The notes under the pieces: model-generated | Told to the model about the DNA's origin: nothing | Database searches by the model: none | Seen by the model: only the letters and a program-made list of their open reading frames with translations | In this document: one piece after another, positions 1 through 9,260 of the stretch | Layout of the letters: every line of letters begins with the position of its first letter | Numbering within the stretch: position 1 is the first letter of the stretch | Position numbers and translations under genes: made by a program | Assembly: GCA_026415035.1 (NCBI GenBank) | Contig: JAOAHX010000004.1 | Coordinates: 1 to 64,000 of the forward strand | DNA: 64,000 nucleotides | Direction of reading: 5' to 3' | DNA from: Thermodesulfobacteriota bacterium | GTDB lineage: Bacteria; Desulfobacterota; BSN033; UBA1163

Positions 1-34
1 GTCTTTACAAGGGGTTCGAAGGATTTTAAGTCCA

Positions 35-58
35 TGCCACTAATCTATTTTAGTGGCA
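35..58. repeat. Inverted repeat, 9-bp arms
   Basis: Perfect arms TGCCACTAA (35-43) and TTAGTGGCA (50-58) are separated by 6 nt. The site lies in the AT-rich stretch before the first gene, and a further TTTTGCCAC-like half-site occurs near 126-134. It could be a terminator hairpin for a gene left of the window (the T-rich tract is weak) or an operator. The sequence alone does not decide. Confidence 0.5.
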
Positions 59-196
59 AATCTTTTACAATTCCCCTATTTTTTAAAGAATGATACAAAG
101 GACAAAGGTTAATTGTCAAGGATTTTTTGCCACAACTCTCTGATTTCATTGGGAAATTTTGTATATTAGGGCTATTTTTGATTAAACGGAAACAGA

Positions 197-1201
197 TTAA
201 TGGTTGATGTCGTTAAGATCTGGGCGCTGGAAGGCCTCGGCCAATCTTTTCTGGTTCATCACCTCTTTGGCTTTTTTATAGCCCATATCGACCATCTTTC
301 TCATCCGGTCTGGGTCGAATTCGAGGGAGGATTCTAAGAGCTCTTTTTCTGGCCGGATCGTTACGATTTCTACAATCCTTCTGCCTTCGAAGGGGTTTTC
401 GAGCCCTGTGAAAAGTCTTCGGATCTGTTTGTCGGACAAACCGAGTGCCTCTTTGGCATTCCTTCTGATTCGATCGAGATATCGGATGGCCTCGCTGTAG
501 AGGTTGGCGACTTTTAGGTCGTTATCAACCACTTCGTCGGTCAGAAGCTCAAGGGTCCTTTTTAGAATATCCATTGAACTTTTGAATTCTTTCCGGGAAG
601 GTGCCCGGTGTCTCGCATCGGGGGATAGGATGACCGAGAGGATATGCGTGGCCCCTTCCTCGATCGCCTTGCGGAACGGCGCGATCTCCTTGACCCCGCC
701 GTCCACGTATTGATACCTCCCGATCTTGACCGGAGGCATCATCACCGGAACGCAGGCCGAGGCGAGGATCTTCTTGAGGAGGACGGGCTTGGGGTCCTGA
801 TGTGGGTTTCCGTATTCGACCTCTCCTGTCTGCATGTTGACGACGGTGACGAACATCTCGGTCGGTGAGTGGAGGAGCTTCTCGTAGCGGGTTCGGTCGC
901 CGAAGAAATTCTGGATGAGCCTTTCGAGGGGTCGGGTATCGTTCAGGGCATCGGAGAAGAGGAAGGCCAGGAGATCGGGCCGGTCGGTGAGGATGTCCTG
1001 TTGCTCCACGTTCTCATAGAAATGGACGAGGTTGGCGATGTCACCCATTGCCACCAAGGGCGCGATCAGGGCGCCCGTGCTCGTCCCGACGACGAGATCG
1101 AACCTCAGGCCGAGCTCTATCATCAGGTATTTTACCGCGCCTGCGGCAAAGGCGCCTTTCGCTCCTCCGCCGCTCAGGACCAGGGCGAGCTTATCTGGCA
1201 T
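197..1201 (-). CDS. Patatin-like phospholipase
   Basis: A 334-residue patatin-family (RssA/YchK-type) acyl hydrolase. The oxyanion-hole glycine loop SGGGAKG is at residues 10-16, the nucleophile Ser41 lies in GTSTG, and the dyad Asp167 lies in VDGG. The predicted role is hydrolysis of phospholipid or other acyl esters. There is no signal peptide, so it is probably cytoplasmic or membrane-associated. The ATG overlaps the end of the upstream lipoprotein gene by 11 nt, so the two are probably co-transcribed. The C-terminal third (from about residue 210) is a charged helical extension whose role is not clear. The catalytic motifs are complete; the physiological substrate is unknown. Confidence 0.88.
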   Translation of the reverse strand: MPDKLALVLSGGGAKGAFAAGAVKYLMIELGLRFDLVVGTSTGALIAPLVAMGDIANLVHFYENVEQQDILTDRPDLLAFLFSDALNDTRPLERLIQNFFGDRTRYEKLLHSPTEMFVTVVNMQTGEVEYGNPHQDPKPVLLKKILASACVPVMMPPVKIGRYQYVDGGVKEIAPFRKAIEEGATHILSVILSPDARHRAPSRKEFKSSMDILKRTLELLTDEVVDNDLKVANLYSEAIRYLDRIRRNAKEALGLSDKQIRRLFTGLENPFEGRRIVEIVTIRPEKELLESSLEFDPDRMRKMVDMGYKKAKEVMNQKRLAEAFQRPDLNDINH

Positions 1202-1643
1202 CCCTTCCCCCTTTGACCTGGTCGAGGGCCCTCTTCATTCCTCCGAGGATGGCCGAGACGATCTGGCGCTGGATCTCTGGGGAGTTGAAATGGACTCTTT
1301 CGTAATGGTGTTCTGGTTTCTGAAGCTCGAACATCACATCGGTCTCGATGAGGTAGGCAAGGTCTCTGAGAAGACCGGTACCTTTCAGGATTTCCGTCAA
1401 TTCGTTCATGGTCGAACCCTGTTCGAGGGCTGGAAGGAGGGCGCTGAGAAGTTGCTGTCTGGGAGGATGGTCTCGGAGCTGTCCCCTGACGGTGGTCGTC
1501 GTGAGGGCGGTGACCTTCTCGTAAAATCCCAACAGAGGTTGGGGGCTCAGGTCAGGGGAGTGCTCACAGGCTCCCCAATGGAGAAGGAGGCTAAAAAGGA
1601 GCAGACCCTTTATAAGAGATGGGGTCGCCTTTCCTGGGTTCAT
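1191..1643 (-). CDS. Small putative lipoprotein
   Basis: A 150-residue protein with a short basic N-terminus, a hydrophobic segment (about residues 12-23) and a lipobox-like HWGAC, so it is probably exported and lipidated at Cys26. The mature part is helical and charged, with no family I recognise. It overlaps the patatin gene by 11 nt, which suggests the two act together at the envelope. An acidic residue does not follow the Cys directly at +1 (Glu is +1, His +2), so sorting is uncertain. Confidence 0.6.
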   Translation of the reverse strand: MNPGKATPSLIKGLLLFSLLLHWGACEHSPDLSPQPLLGFYEKVTALTTTTVRGQLRDHPPRQQLLSALLPALEQGSTMNELTEILKGTGLLRDLAYLIETDVMFELQKPEHHYERVHFNSPEIQRQIVSAILGGMKRALDQVKGGRDAR

Positions 1644-1770
1644 TTCAATCTCTAACGATTCGACCTTCCCCGGAGATGGAAGTCACCCTATCAAAACGGG
1701 AAAGGATTGTCAATGGATGGTTTTAGGAGGGCAAGGGGTTTTTATCGGAGGCGGGGAAATGAGGAGATAA

Positions 1771-1814
1771 ATTAAAAAAGGGCTGGGCGGGCTCTTAACC
1801 TTACCCCCCAGCCC
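1771..1814 (-). terminator. Rho-independent terminator after mvhA
   Basis: Read on the minus strand, GGGCTGGG (1814-1807) and CCCAGCCC (1787-1780) form an 8-bp stem with a long loop, followed directly by TTTTTTAATT. It begins about 10 nt after the TAA of the recoded hydrogenase large subunit, which supports TAA at 1822, not the UGA at 1918, as the true end of the gene. Confidence 0.8.
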
Positions 1815-1821
1815 TTCTCCT

Positions 1822-3264
1822 TTACTTCCGGAAGGTTTCGATCACGTTTCCTTTTGAATCGACGATGGTGAGCTCGATTGCAAGACCGCCGTCCAGGCGG
1901 TGAATGGCGCAGCTGAGTCAGGGGTCGTAGGCACGTATGGCCATTTCTACCCTGTTGAGAATCCCCTGATCGTATTTCCCATCCTTGATGAAGGTTTTGG
2001 CGGTCTGGTTGACCGAAAGATTCATCGGAGCGTTGTTATGGGTCGTCCCGACGATCAGGTTCACCTTGGTCACGAAGCCATTTTCATCGCACGTATAATC
2101 ATGGATCAGGGTGCCTCGCGGGGCCTCCACACATCCCACTCCCCTGCCCGCCTTGGGCGTGACCGGTGTCCTGACATTGGGATTGGTGATCTCGGGGTCG
2201 TTCAGGAGTTCCACCATGGTCTCGGCCACCTGAAGGAGCTCGATCAGCCGGGCGTAGTGGTAGAGGAGGGTGTAATGGGCGGGCCGGCCGAAGGCTGCCC
2301 GGAACTCCTCCAGTTCGGCCTGGGCGAGCGGGGTGGCCATCTTGTCGGCCACGTTGATCCGCGCCAGGGTGTTGGACCGATAGACGCCGACAGGATTGTC
2401 CAGGGAGAGGTTGAATTTGCCCCACTTCTTGGCATAGGGAAACTTCTGATAGGTCCAGGGCATGACCGCCTCGCCGATGTGGTCGAGGTACTGGTCGTAG
2501 GTGAAGTCGTCATAGGAGCCATCCGGTTTCATCAGACGGATCTTGCCGTCGTAAAACTCCAGCGCTCCGTCGTCCCTTACGGTGCCGATGTATCCCACCT
2601 TGATGACGCCGAGGGTCTTGATGGCGTCCATATACTTCGGAAAGACGTTCTCCTTGGCGAACTTCATCGTAAACTTCGAGAACTCCAAGAGCTCCTGGGC
2701 GGGGCCGAGGAGCTTCTTTCGCTCCGCTTCGGTCATGGGCTTGCTCACCCCGCCTGGCACCGAGAAGGTGGGATGGATGGCCCTTCCGGCAAAGCCTTCC
2801 AGCATCTGGGCGCCGAGGTGTCGCATATGGACGACCTGTTTGGCCAGATCGGGTGCGGCCTTGACGATCCCGACCACGTTCCTGACCGAGGGATCGGCAT
2901 CTGGACCGAGGACGAAGTCCGGGGCGGCCAGGAAGTAGAAGTGGAGGATCTTGTCGCTGACATAGGCGATGCTCTGCATCAGGCGGCGAAGTTTGATGGC
3001 CGTGGGCGGCGGGGTGACGCCGAAACAGCCATCGGTCGCCTTGCTCGATGCGAGGTGGTGGGCCCAGGGGCAGATGCCGCAGATATGGCAGACGATCCGG
3101 GGCATCTCCTCGACGGGCCTGCCTTCGCAGAACTTTTCAAAACCTCTAAGGTTCTGACCATGGACTTTGGTATCGACCACGTTTCCTGTATCGTCCAGGG
3201 TGATCGTAACCCGCGTGTGACCTTCGATCCGTGTGATCGGCTGGAGATTGATGACTTTGCCCAT
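1822..3264 (-). CDS. mvhA: [NiFeSe] hydrogenase large subunit MvhA/VhuA type, selenocysteine-containing
   Basis: Catalytic large subunit of a group 3 (Mvh/Vhu-type) hydrogenase, which splits H2 at the Ni-Fe centre. The N-terminal ligand motif CGIC is at residues 62-65. A conventional reading ends at residue 448 with RAYDP, immediately before the second ligand motif. Reading the UGA (1918-1920) as Sec449 continues as DP-U-LSCAIH and 25 more residues to a TAA at 1822, for 480 aa in total. This restores the family motif DPCxxCxxH with Sec449 at the first Cys, Cys452 as bridging ligand, and the His455 processing site. A hairpin at 1885-1901 fits a bacterial SECIS. The ATG at 3264 follows AGGAGG with 8 nt spacing. 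It is the last gene of the qmoC-hdrA-mvhDGA operon. The protease encoded at 10448-10984 is the likely partner that removes the 25-residue tail. Confidence 0.93.
1885..1901 (-). promoter_or_regulatory. Candidate bacterial SECIS hairpin in mvhA
   Basis: On the minus strand ACCGCC, loop TGGAC and GGCGGT form a perfect 6-bp stem starting 17 nt after the UGA. The loop begins 23 nt downstream, and G is the second loop base. Distance and loop G match the usual bacterial SECIS layout, which SelB binds to insert Sec. Confidence 0.7.
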
Positions 3265-3277
3265 AGATTCTACCTCC

Positions 3278-4222
3278 TCATTTGGCAGGACGCGGGGGGA
3301 GGACCTTCAGGACCCCGTGCGCCCCGATATAGCGATTCAAGGTGGCCCGTCTATCCACCACGGAGTTCGGATCCATGCCGACCGATGCGAGCGCCCCCAT
3401 CATATCCATCAGGGGGTTGGTATCCTTCCGGATGGGTCCGAAGCAGCCCCGGCAGGGGGTTCTGGCCTGGATGCAGCGGGGAACTCCGCTTTTGCCGGCA
3501 CAACCCGCAAGGGTGACCGGTCCCTGGCAGAGGAAGCCCATCTCGTTGATGCATCGCATCTTGTCGAGCCCCTCTTCGGGGTTGAAATCGAGATTCTGGA
3601 GAAAGCGTTTCACCGCCCCACCGCCGGATTTCTTCTCTCGGATCGTCGGACAGGTGTCGCAGACGCTCCGTTCCGGTAGGCTCCAGGACGTTGCGCCGCC
3701 GAGGAGGGCCAGAACCGCATCGGCGATCCAGTCGGGGTGGGGAGGGCAGCCTGGGATGTAGACATCCACCGGGACGAATTCGTCCAAGGCCTTACACGAC
3801 GGGATGAGCTCAGGGACGTTGGGATCTTTGGGAGGGGGAGAAGGCTCTGTGGAGGGGCAATCGCGATAGACCTTCTCCAAGAGCTCCTCTTTCTTCCACA
3901 TATTGGCCTGTGCCGGGATCCCACCGTGGCAGGCACAGGTGCCCAGGGCGACGAGAAACTTCGACTTCTTTCGAATCTCCTTCAATTCGTGGACCATCTC
4001 GTCGGTCCGGATGCCTCCCGAAATGATGGCCACGGGCGCCTCCGGGACCTCCATATCCTGTTTCTCCCCTAACTGGCCGAAGAGTTTGTTGTCGACCAGC
4101 GGAGGGATGTGGACAAAGTTGATGTGAGGCAGGAGGTCCACCAGGGGGTCTCCGATGTTGAGGATGGAGATTTCGCAACCTGAACATGCATTCAACCAGT
4201 CTTCAAAGACATTGACGGCCAT
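3278..4222 (-). CDS. mvhG: [NiFe] hydrogenase small subunit MvhG
   Basis: Electron-transfer small subunit, 314 aa. It starts directly with the proximal cluster motif: Cys13 and Cys16 in ACSGC. Further conserved cysteines lie in LGTCACHGG, PGCPPHP and a C-terminal cluster-rich stretch. There is no Tat signal peptide, so the enzyme is cytoplasmic, as expected for Mvh-type enzymes. The open frame extends to 4288, but the ATG at 4222 has AAGGAGG upstream and fits family length, so it is preferred. mvhA starts 13 nt downstream. It should relay electrons from the NiFe site of MvhA to the [2Fe-2S] protein MvhD and then to HdrA. Confidence 0.95.
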   Translation of the reverse strand: MAVNVFEDWLNACSGCEISILNIGDPLVDLLPHINFVHIPPLVDNKLFGQLGEKQDMEVPEAPVAIISGGIRTDEMVHELKEIRKKSKFLVALGTCACHGGIPAQANMWKKEELLEKVYRDCPSTEPSPPPKDPNVPELIPSCKALDEFVPVDVYIPGCPPHPDWIADAVLALLGGATSWSLPERSVCDTCPTIREKKSGGGAVKRFLQNLDFNPEEGLDKMRCINEMGFLCQGPVTLAGCAGKSGVPRCIQARTPCRGCFGPIRKDTNPLMDMMGALASVGMDPNSVVDRRATLNRYIGAHGVLKVLPPRPAK

Positions 4223-4241
4223 ATTAACCTCCTTTTGAGTC

Positions 4242-4291
4242 GGTATGCCGTGGCCCCATCCGATGCTTTCATCATCCATCCCCGGCATACC
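4242..4291. repeat. Intercistronic inverted repeat between mvhD and mvhG
   Basis: GGTATGCCG (4242-4250) and CGGCATACC (4283-4291) are perfect 9-bp arms with a 32-nt loop, placed in the 116-nt gap between mvhD and mvhG. In the transcript it would form a hairpin just before the mvhG ribosome-binding site. Possible roles are mRNA processing or setting the subunit ratio. No T-run follows, so it is not an obvious terminator. Confidence 0.5.
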
Positions 4292-4338
4292 CCCAGTTTA
4301 CCTGATCTATCGTTTCAAGAGGGCGCTGGAAATCCTTC

Positions 4339-4788
4339 TCAGGGATGGGCGTGGATTTCGGGCACCTCTTGGGAAATCGTTTTATAGGGGTTCGGTCCCA
4401 GCTTCTTGATCTGTTCGGTGAACTCGGTCACGATCTGGGCGAATCGGGGACCCTCGGCCGAGGAGACCCACTCCACCCGGAACCGTTCCTGTTCGATCCC
4501 GATGTCGTCGAGGACCAGGCGAATGGCCTCTGCTCTCTTTCCGGCGATCACATTACCATCCTGGTAATGGCAGTCGCCGATGTGTCAGCCACCCACCAGG
4601 ACGCCATCTGCCCCTTTGGTCAGGGCATCGATGACCAACCGTGGGTGGATCATCCCGGAACACATGACCCGGATGATCCTCAGGCTGGGGGGATATTGCA
4701 ACCTCGAGACGCCTGCAAGATCGGCGCCGGCGTAGGCGCACCAGTTACAGCAGAATCCGATGATCAGGGGTTCAAAGGTATCCTTCAT
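4339..4788 (-). CDS. mvhD: MvhD/VhuD [2Fe-2S] subunit, selenocysteine-containing
   Basis: Delta subunit that carries electrons from hydrogenase to HdrA. The N-terminal half has the family cysteines FCCNWC (13-17) and Cys43 in RVMCSG. The reading frame meets UGA at 4585-4587 (codon 68) directly after DGVLVGG. Downstream in the same frame the protein continues [11 protein letters not shown] to a TGA at 4339, giving 149 aa and the family's usual length. Cys-containing MvhD has GC-H-x-GDCHY here, so the UGA replaces the conserved Cys, as in the selenoprotein VhuD of Methanocaldococcus. A strong hairpin follows the UGA. The ATG overlaps the hdrA stop (ATGA), implying translational coupling. Confidence 0.92.
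4542..4579 (-). promoter_or_regulatory. Candidate bacterial SECIS hairpin in mvhD
   Basis: On the minus strand an outer stem CGGCGA/TCGCCG encloses an internal loop (CTGC/TGA) and a perfect 7-bp inner stem CATTACC/GGTAATG with loop AGGAT. The apical loop starts 23 nt after the UGA, with G second. It is the strongest of the three candidate SECIS structures in the operon. Confidence 0.8.
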
Positions 4789-7700
4789 ACGGCGACCTCC
4801 AATGCAGCATTGAGTTGGGCTGCGATCTGTTTCAGTTTGAAACCGCGCACCACGATCCCCTCTTTCGGGCAGGTGGCCATGCAGACGCCACATCCTTTAC
4901 AGAGGACTTCGTTGACCTCCACGAACTTCTTGATGGAATCTCCCCTCACATACTCCACCAGGTTGATGGCCTCGTATGGGCAGGGGCTCACGCAGTAGGC
5001 GCAACCGTCGCAGTTCTCGTCGATGACCCTCGAGATCGTCCCTTCCAGTTCGATCGAGTCTTTGGCCAGAACCGTAGCGGCCCTCGAGGATGCGGCCTGA
5101 GCCTGGGAGATGCTTTCTTCGACCGCCTTGGGGAAGTGGGCCATGCCGGCCAGGAAGACACCGTCGGTGGCAAAGTCGATCGGACGGAGCTTCATATGGG
5201 CCTCGAGGAAGAACCCATCCTTGTTGAGAGGAACCTTGAAGAGTTGACCCAGTTCCTTGTTGTCCTCGTTCGGAACCACTCCCGCGGAGAGGACCACCAG
5301 GTCGGCGTTCATGGTGAGGGGGATCCCCAGGGTCTGATCGAAGACGTTCACCTTCAGGCCGTTACCGCTTCGCACCACCTCAGGCTTCCGATCCTTCTCG
5401 AACCGGATGAAGGCAACGCCCTTCTGCCTCGCCTGGGTGTAGTACTGTTCTTTGAAACCGTAGGTCCTCACATCCCGATACAGGACGTAGACGTTGGTCT
5501 CGGGTGAGAGCTCCTTGATCTTCAGGGCATTTTTGACCGCCTCGTTACAGCAGAGCCTCGAACAGTAGGGTCTTTCCTCGTCGCGAGAGCCCACGCACTG
5601 GATCATCACGACGTTCTTGACCTCCCGGCCAAGGCCGCCCTGGGCCAGTTTCTGCTCGAGCTCCAATTGGGTCAGGACCCTCTGGTCCGAGCCATAGAGA
5701 TACTCTTTGGGCTGGTACTCCTTCGAGCCGGTGGCGATGACGACGATCCCATGCTCCAGCTCTTTGGAGGTCCCATTGGAGGAGACGGTGGTCTTGAAAT
5801 TCCCCACGAACCCGTCCACCTTTTCGATCTTCGCCTGGGTGAAGAGCTGAATGTTTTTGTGCTCCTTCACCTTCTTGATCAAGGATTGGAGTTCGTTCTG
5901 GGTTCGGGTCCCGTCGATGAGATAATGGATCTTCTTGAGGTTTCCTCCCAGTTCCTTCTCCTTCTCCAGGAGATAGACCTGGAAGCCCTGTTCCGCCAGA
6001 TCGAGGGCGGAAGTCATCCCGGACAGACCGCCACCGATGACCATGGCGGCCTTGTTGACCGGGACCTTCATCATTTCGAGAGGCTCCAGGAGCCTCGCCT
6101 TGGCTACCGCCATCCGGACGAGGTCCTTGGCCTTTTGGGTGGCCTTTTCGCGCTCATTCATGTGCACCCAGGAGCATTGGTCGCGGATGTTGGCCATCTC
6201 GAAGAGATAGGGATTGAGCCCTGCCTTTCGGACCGTGCTCCTGAAGAGGGGTTCGTGCGTCCTCGGCGTGCAGGCCGAGACCACCACCCGGTTCAGGTCG
6301 TACTCTTTGATCTTCTCCCGGATCTTATCCTGGGTGTCGTTGGAGCAGGTATAGAGGTTGTCCTCCACATAGACGACGTTGGGAAGGGTCTTCGCATACT
6401 CCCTGACCTCGGGGACGTTGAGAAAGCCTCCGATATTCGATCCGCAGTTGCAGACGAAGACCCCGATGCGGGGTTCCTGGCCGAGGACATCCTTTTCGGG
6501 CGGGAACTCCTCTTTCTTGATCAGGGTGCCCCTGGCCTCCTTCAAAAGGGAGAGGACCCTTGAGGCTGCGCCGGAGGCCTCCATCACCGTTTCGGGGATG
6601 TCCTTGGGCTGGGTGAAGGCACCGGCCAGATAGATTCCTTCCCGTTTCGACTCGAGGGGCCGGAAGGGCGAGGTCTTGCAGAACTTGAACTCGTTCAGCT
6701 CGATGCCGAAGGTCTGGGCCAGGCGCTCCACGTCCTTGGGAGGCTGGGTGCCGATGGAAAGGACCACCATGTCGTACTCGCGGGAGGCTTTGACATCGCC
6801 ATCCGTGAGATATTTAATGATCAGGTTCCGGGTCCCGGGCACCTCCTCGATGGAGGCCGGTCTGGACCGGATATAGTTGACTCCTAACTGTTTGGCCCTC
6901 TCATAATATTCATCGAACCCTTTGCTGAAGGCCCGCATATCCATGAAGAAGATGTCGCATTGGAGATCGGGCCCAAGGTGCTCCTTGGCGATGATCGCCT
7001 CTTTGGTGGCGAACATGCAGCAGAACGAGGAGCAGTAATCGTTCTCATGATCCCTCGAACCGACGCACTGGACGAAGGCGATCCGTTTCGGTTCCTTGTG
7101 ATCCGAGGGCCGGACCACATGGCCCCCAAACGGTCCGGAGGCCGAGAGGATCCGCTCGAACTCGAGCGCTCCGATCACGTTGGGATACCGCCCGTAGCCG
7201 TATTCGGGTTTGCCCGTGGCATCGTAGAGCTGATATCCGGGCGAGAGGATGATGGAGCCGACGTTGAGCTCCACCCGCTCTTCCTTCTGGGTGTAGACCA
7301 CGGCCTGGGCCTCGCAGCGCTTCATGCACTCTTCGCATTCGATACAGCCCTCGATCTGTCCCGCGAGGCACCTGGAGGCCTCTTTGACGGCCTGTTCGGG
7401 GGTGAATCCCAGGGCCACCTCCTTGAAATTCTTCACCCGTTCCGCCACGGGCAGTTCGTTCATGTGGACGCGGCTTGCGGCCGGGAAGCGTTGTTTCAGT
7501 TCCACGACCTTCTGGTCGCCCATCTTCTCGGGCTTCTTCACCTCTTTTTCGACCTTGATGGGCTGGCCCTTGAGGTAGCGGTCGATGGCCGCGGCGGCCT
7601 TCTTTCCCGCAGCGATCGCATCGATGACGTAGGCCGCTCCGGTGACCACATCGCCACCCGCAAAGACGCCTTCCACGTTGGTCGCCCCTGTTTCGGGATC

Positions 7701-9260
7701 GACCAGGATGGTCCCGTTCTTGGCGGTGTTGACGTTCAGCTCCTTTAAAAACCCGACATCGGTCACCTGACCGAGGGCGGCGATGACCGTATCGACGGGG
7801 ACCCTGAACTCCGACCCTTTGATCGGGATGGGACGCCTTCGGCCGCTGGCATCGGGCTCCCCGAGCTCCATCTTGATGCACTCCATCTCGGCCAGTTTTC
7901 CGTTTTTGGCAAAGAACTTCTGTGGAAGGGTGAGGAAATCGAGCTTGACCCCTTCGGCCAGCATCGCCTCGATCTCCTCTTTGGCCGCAGGCATCTCAGC
8001 CCGGGTCCGTCGATAGACGACCCGAACCTCCTCGGCTCCCAATCGCAAGGCGGTCCGGGCACAGTCGATGGCCGTATTGCCTCCTCCGACCACGGCCACC
8101 TTCTTTCCCAACTCGACCTTCTTTCCGAGGTTGACGGCCTGGAGGAATTTGATCCCGTCGGTGACCCCGGGCAGATCGGCCCCTTCGCCCTCCAGTTTCA
8201 TCCCACCCGGAGCGCCCATCCCGAGGAAGATGGCCTGATAATCCTTCTTCAGGGCGCTGATGGGGATATCCTTGCCGACCGCAACGCCGGTCTTGATCTC
8301 CACGCCCAATCTCTTGATGTAGTTGATCTCCTGGGCGAGGACCTTTTTGGGCAGACGGTATTCGGGAATGGCATAGCGCAACATCCCGCCCGGCTCGGGC
8401 AGGGCCTCGAAGATCGTGACCTCGTGACCCTTCAGGGCCAGGTCATTGGCCGCCGCAAGCCCGGCCGGCCCCGCCCCGATCACCGCCACCTTCTTCCCTG
8501 TTTTCGTGATCTGAGGAACGGGAAGCTCGTCGGGATTGACCTGGTCGGCCACGAACATCTTGAGCTCCCGGATGGCGATGGGCTCATCGAGCTCTCCCCG
8601 GTTGCAGTTGGCCTCACAGGGCGCGTAACAGACCTTTCCGCAGACGGAGGGGAGGGGGTTGACGGCCCGGTTGAGCTCGTAGGCCTCCTTGAACTTCCCC
8701 TGGGCGATCAATTTAATATATCCCAGGGCATTAGTATTGATCGGACAGGCATACATGCAGGCCGCCTTGCAGGGCCGTTCCTCGCGCTTGTCGATCGTCG
8801 CCTTGTTGGGGATGGATTGGGGAAAGAGGATATAGACGGCCTTTCGGTCCGAGAGCCCGACCTCGAACTCGTTCTTCATGAAGACCGGGCAGCCCGCAAA
8901 GCAGAGGCCGCAACCGGTACATTTGGTGATGTCGATATAGCGGGGCTTCTTTCGGATGGTGACCTGGAAGTTTCCTGGTTCTCCTTTGACACTCTCGATC
9001 TCACTTAACGTGATCAACTCGATATCTTTATGCCGGCCGACCTCGACCAGTCTGGGCGCGATCGTTCACATCGCGCAGTCATTCGTGGGAAAGGTCTTGT
9101 CGAGCTGGGCCATCACCCCGCCGATCGAAGGTTTGCTGTCGGCCAGATAGACCTTGATGCCCGCTGCGGCCAGATCGAGCGCAGCGGCCATCCCGCCAAT
9201 CCCGCCGCCGACGATTAGGGCGGCACCTACTTTCTTACCGTTCGTCTTAGGCTGTTGCAT
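4785..9260 (-). CDS. hdrA: HdrA-NfnB-HdrA fusion flavoprotein, selenocysteine-containing
   Basis: A 1491-aa flavin/iron-sulfur protein read through a UGA at 9066-9068 (Sec65). The N-terminal 64 residues hold the FAD-binding VGGGIGG and end in NDCAM. After the UGA the frame goes on as [12 protein letters not shown], matching HdrA (NDCSM-C-ILAPK) with Sec for Cys. Then come a ferredoxin-like motif CTGCGLC (about 113-125), an inserted GltD/NfnB-like module with two nucleotide folds (GAGPAG about 255, GGGNTA about 393), the HdrA core with GCIECEEC (about 635) and QCVGSRD (about 735), and a second HdrA-like half with GGGLSG (about 1070). Two C-terminal [4Fe-4S] sites sit at about 1410-1475. It is the likely bifurcation centre between hydrogenase, NAD(P)H/ferredoxin and QmoC. 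The ATG at 9260 follows AGGAGG and overlaps qmoC by 14 nt. Confidence 0.92.
9033..9050 (-). promoter_or_regulatory. Candidate bacterial SECIS hairpin in hdrA
   Basis: On the minus strand CTGGTC, loop GAGGTC and GGCCGG form a 6-bp stem with two G-U pairs, starting 16 nt after the UGA. The loop begins 22 nt downstream and resembles the AGGUC-containing loop of the E. coli fdhF SECIS. The stem is weaker than in mvhD. Confidence 0.6.

Noticed and set aside
1918-1920. UGA in mvhA as a degenerate (pseudogene) stop
   Set aside because: The frame after the UGA encodes the exact conserved end of the protein with no other lesion, and two neighbouring genes show the same pattern with hairpins.
1900-3516. 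A 538-aa open frame on the plus strand across mvhA and mvhG
   Set aside because: Antisense shadow: the minus strand carries full hydrogenase motifs, while this frame has low-complexity composition and no ribosome-binding site or family likeness.
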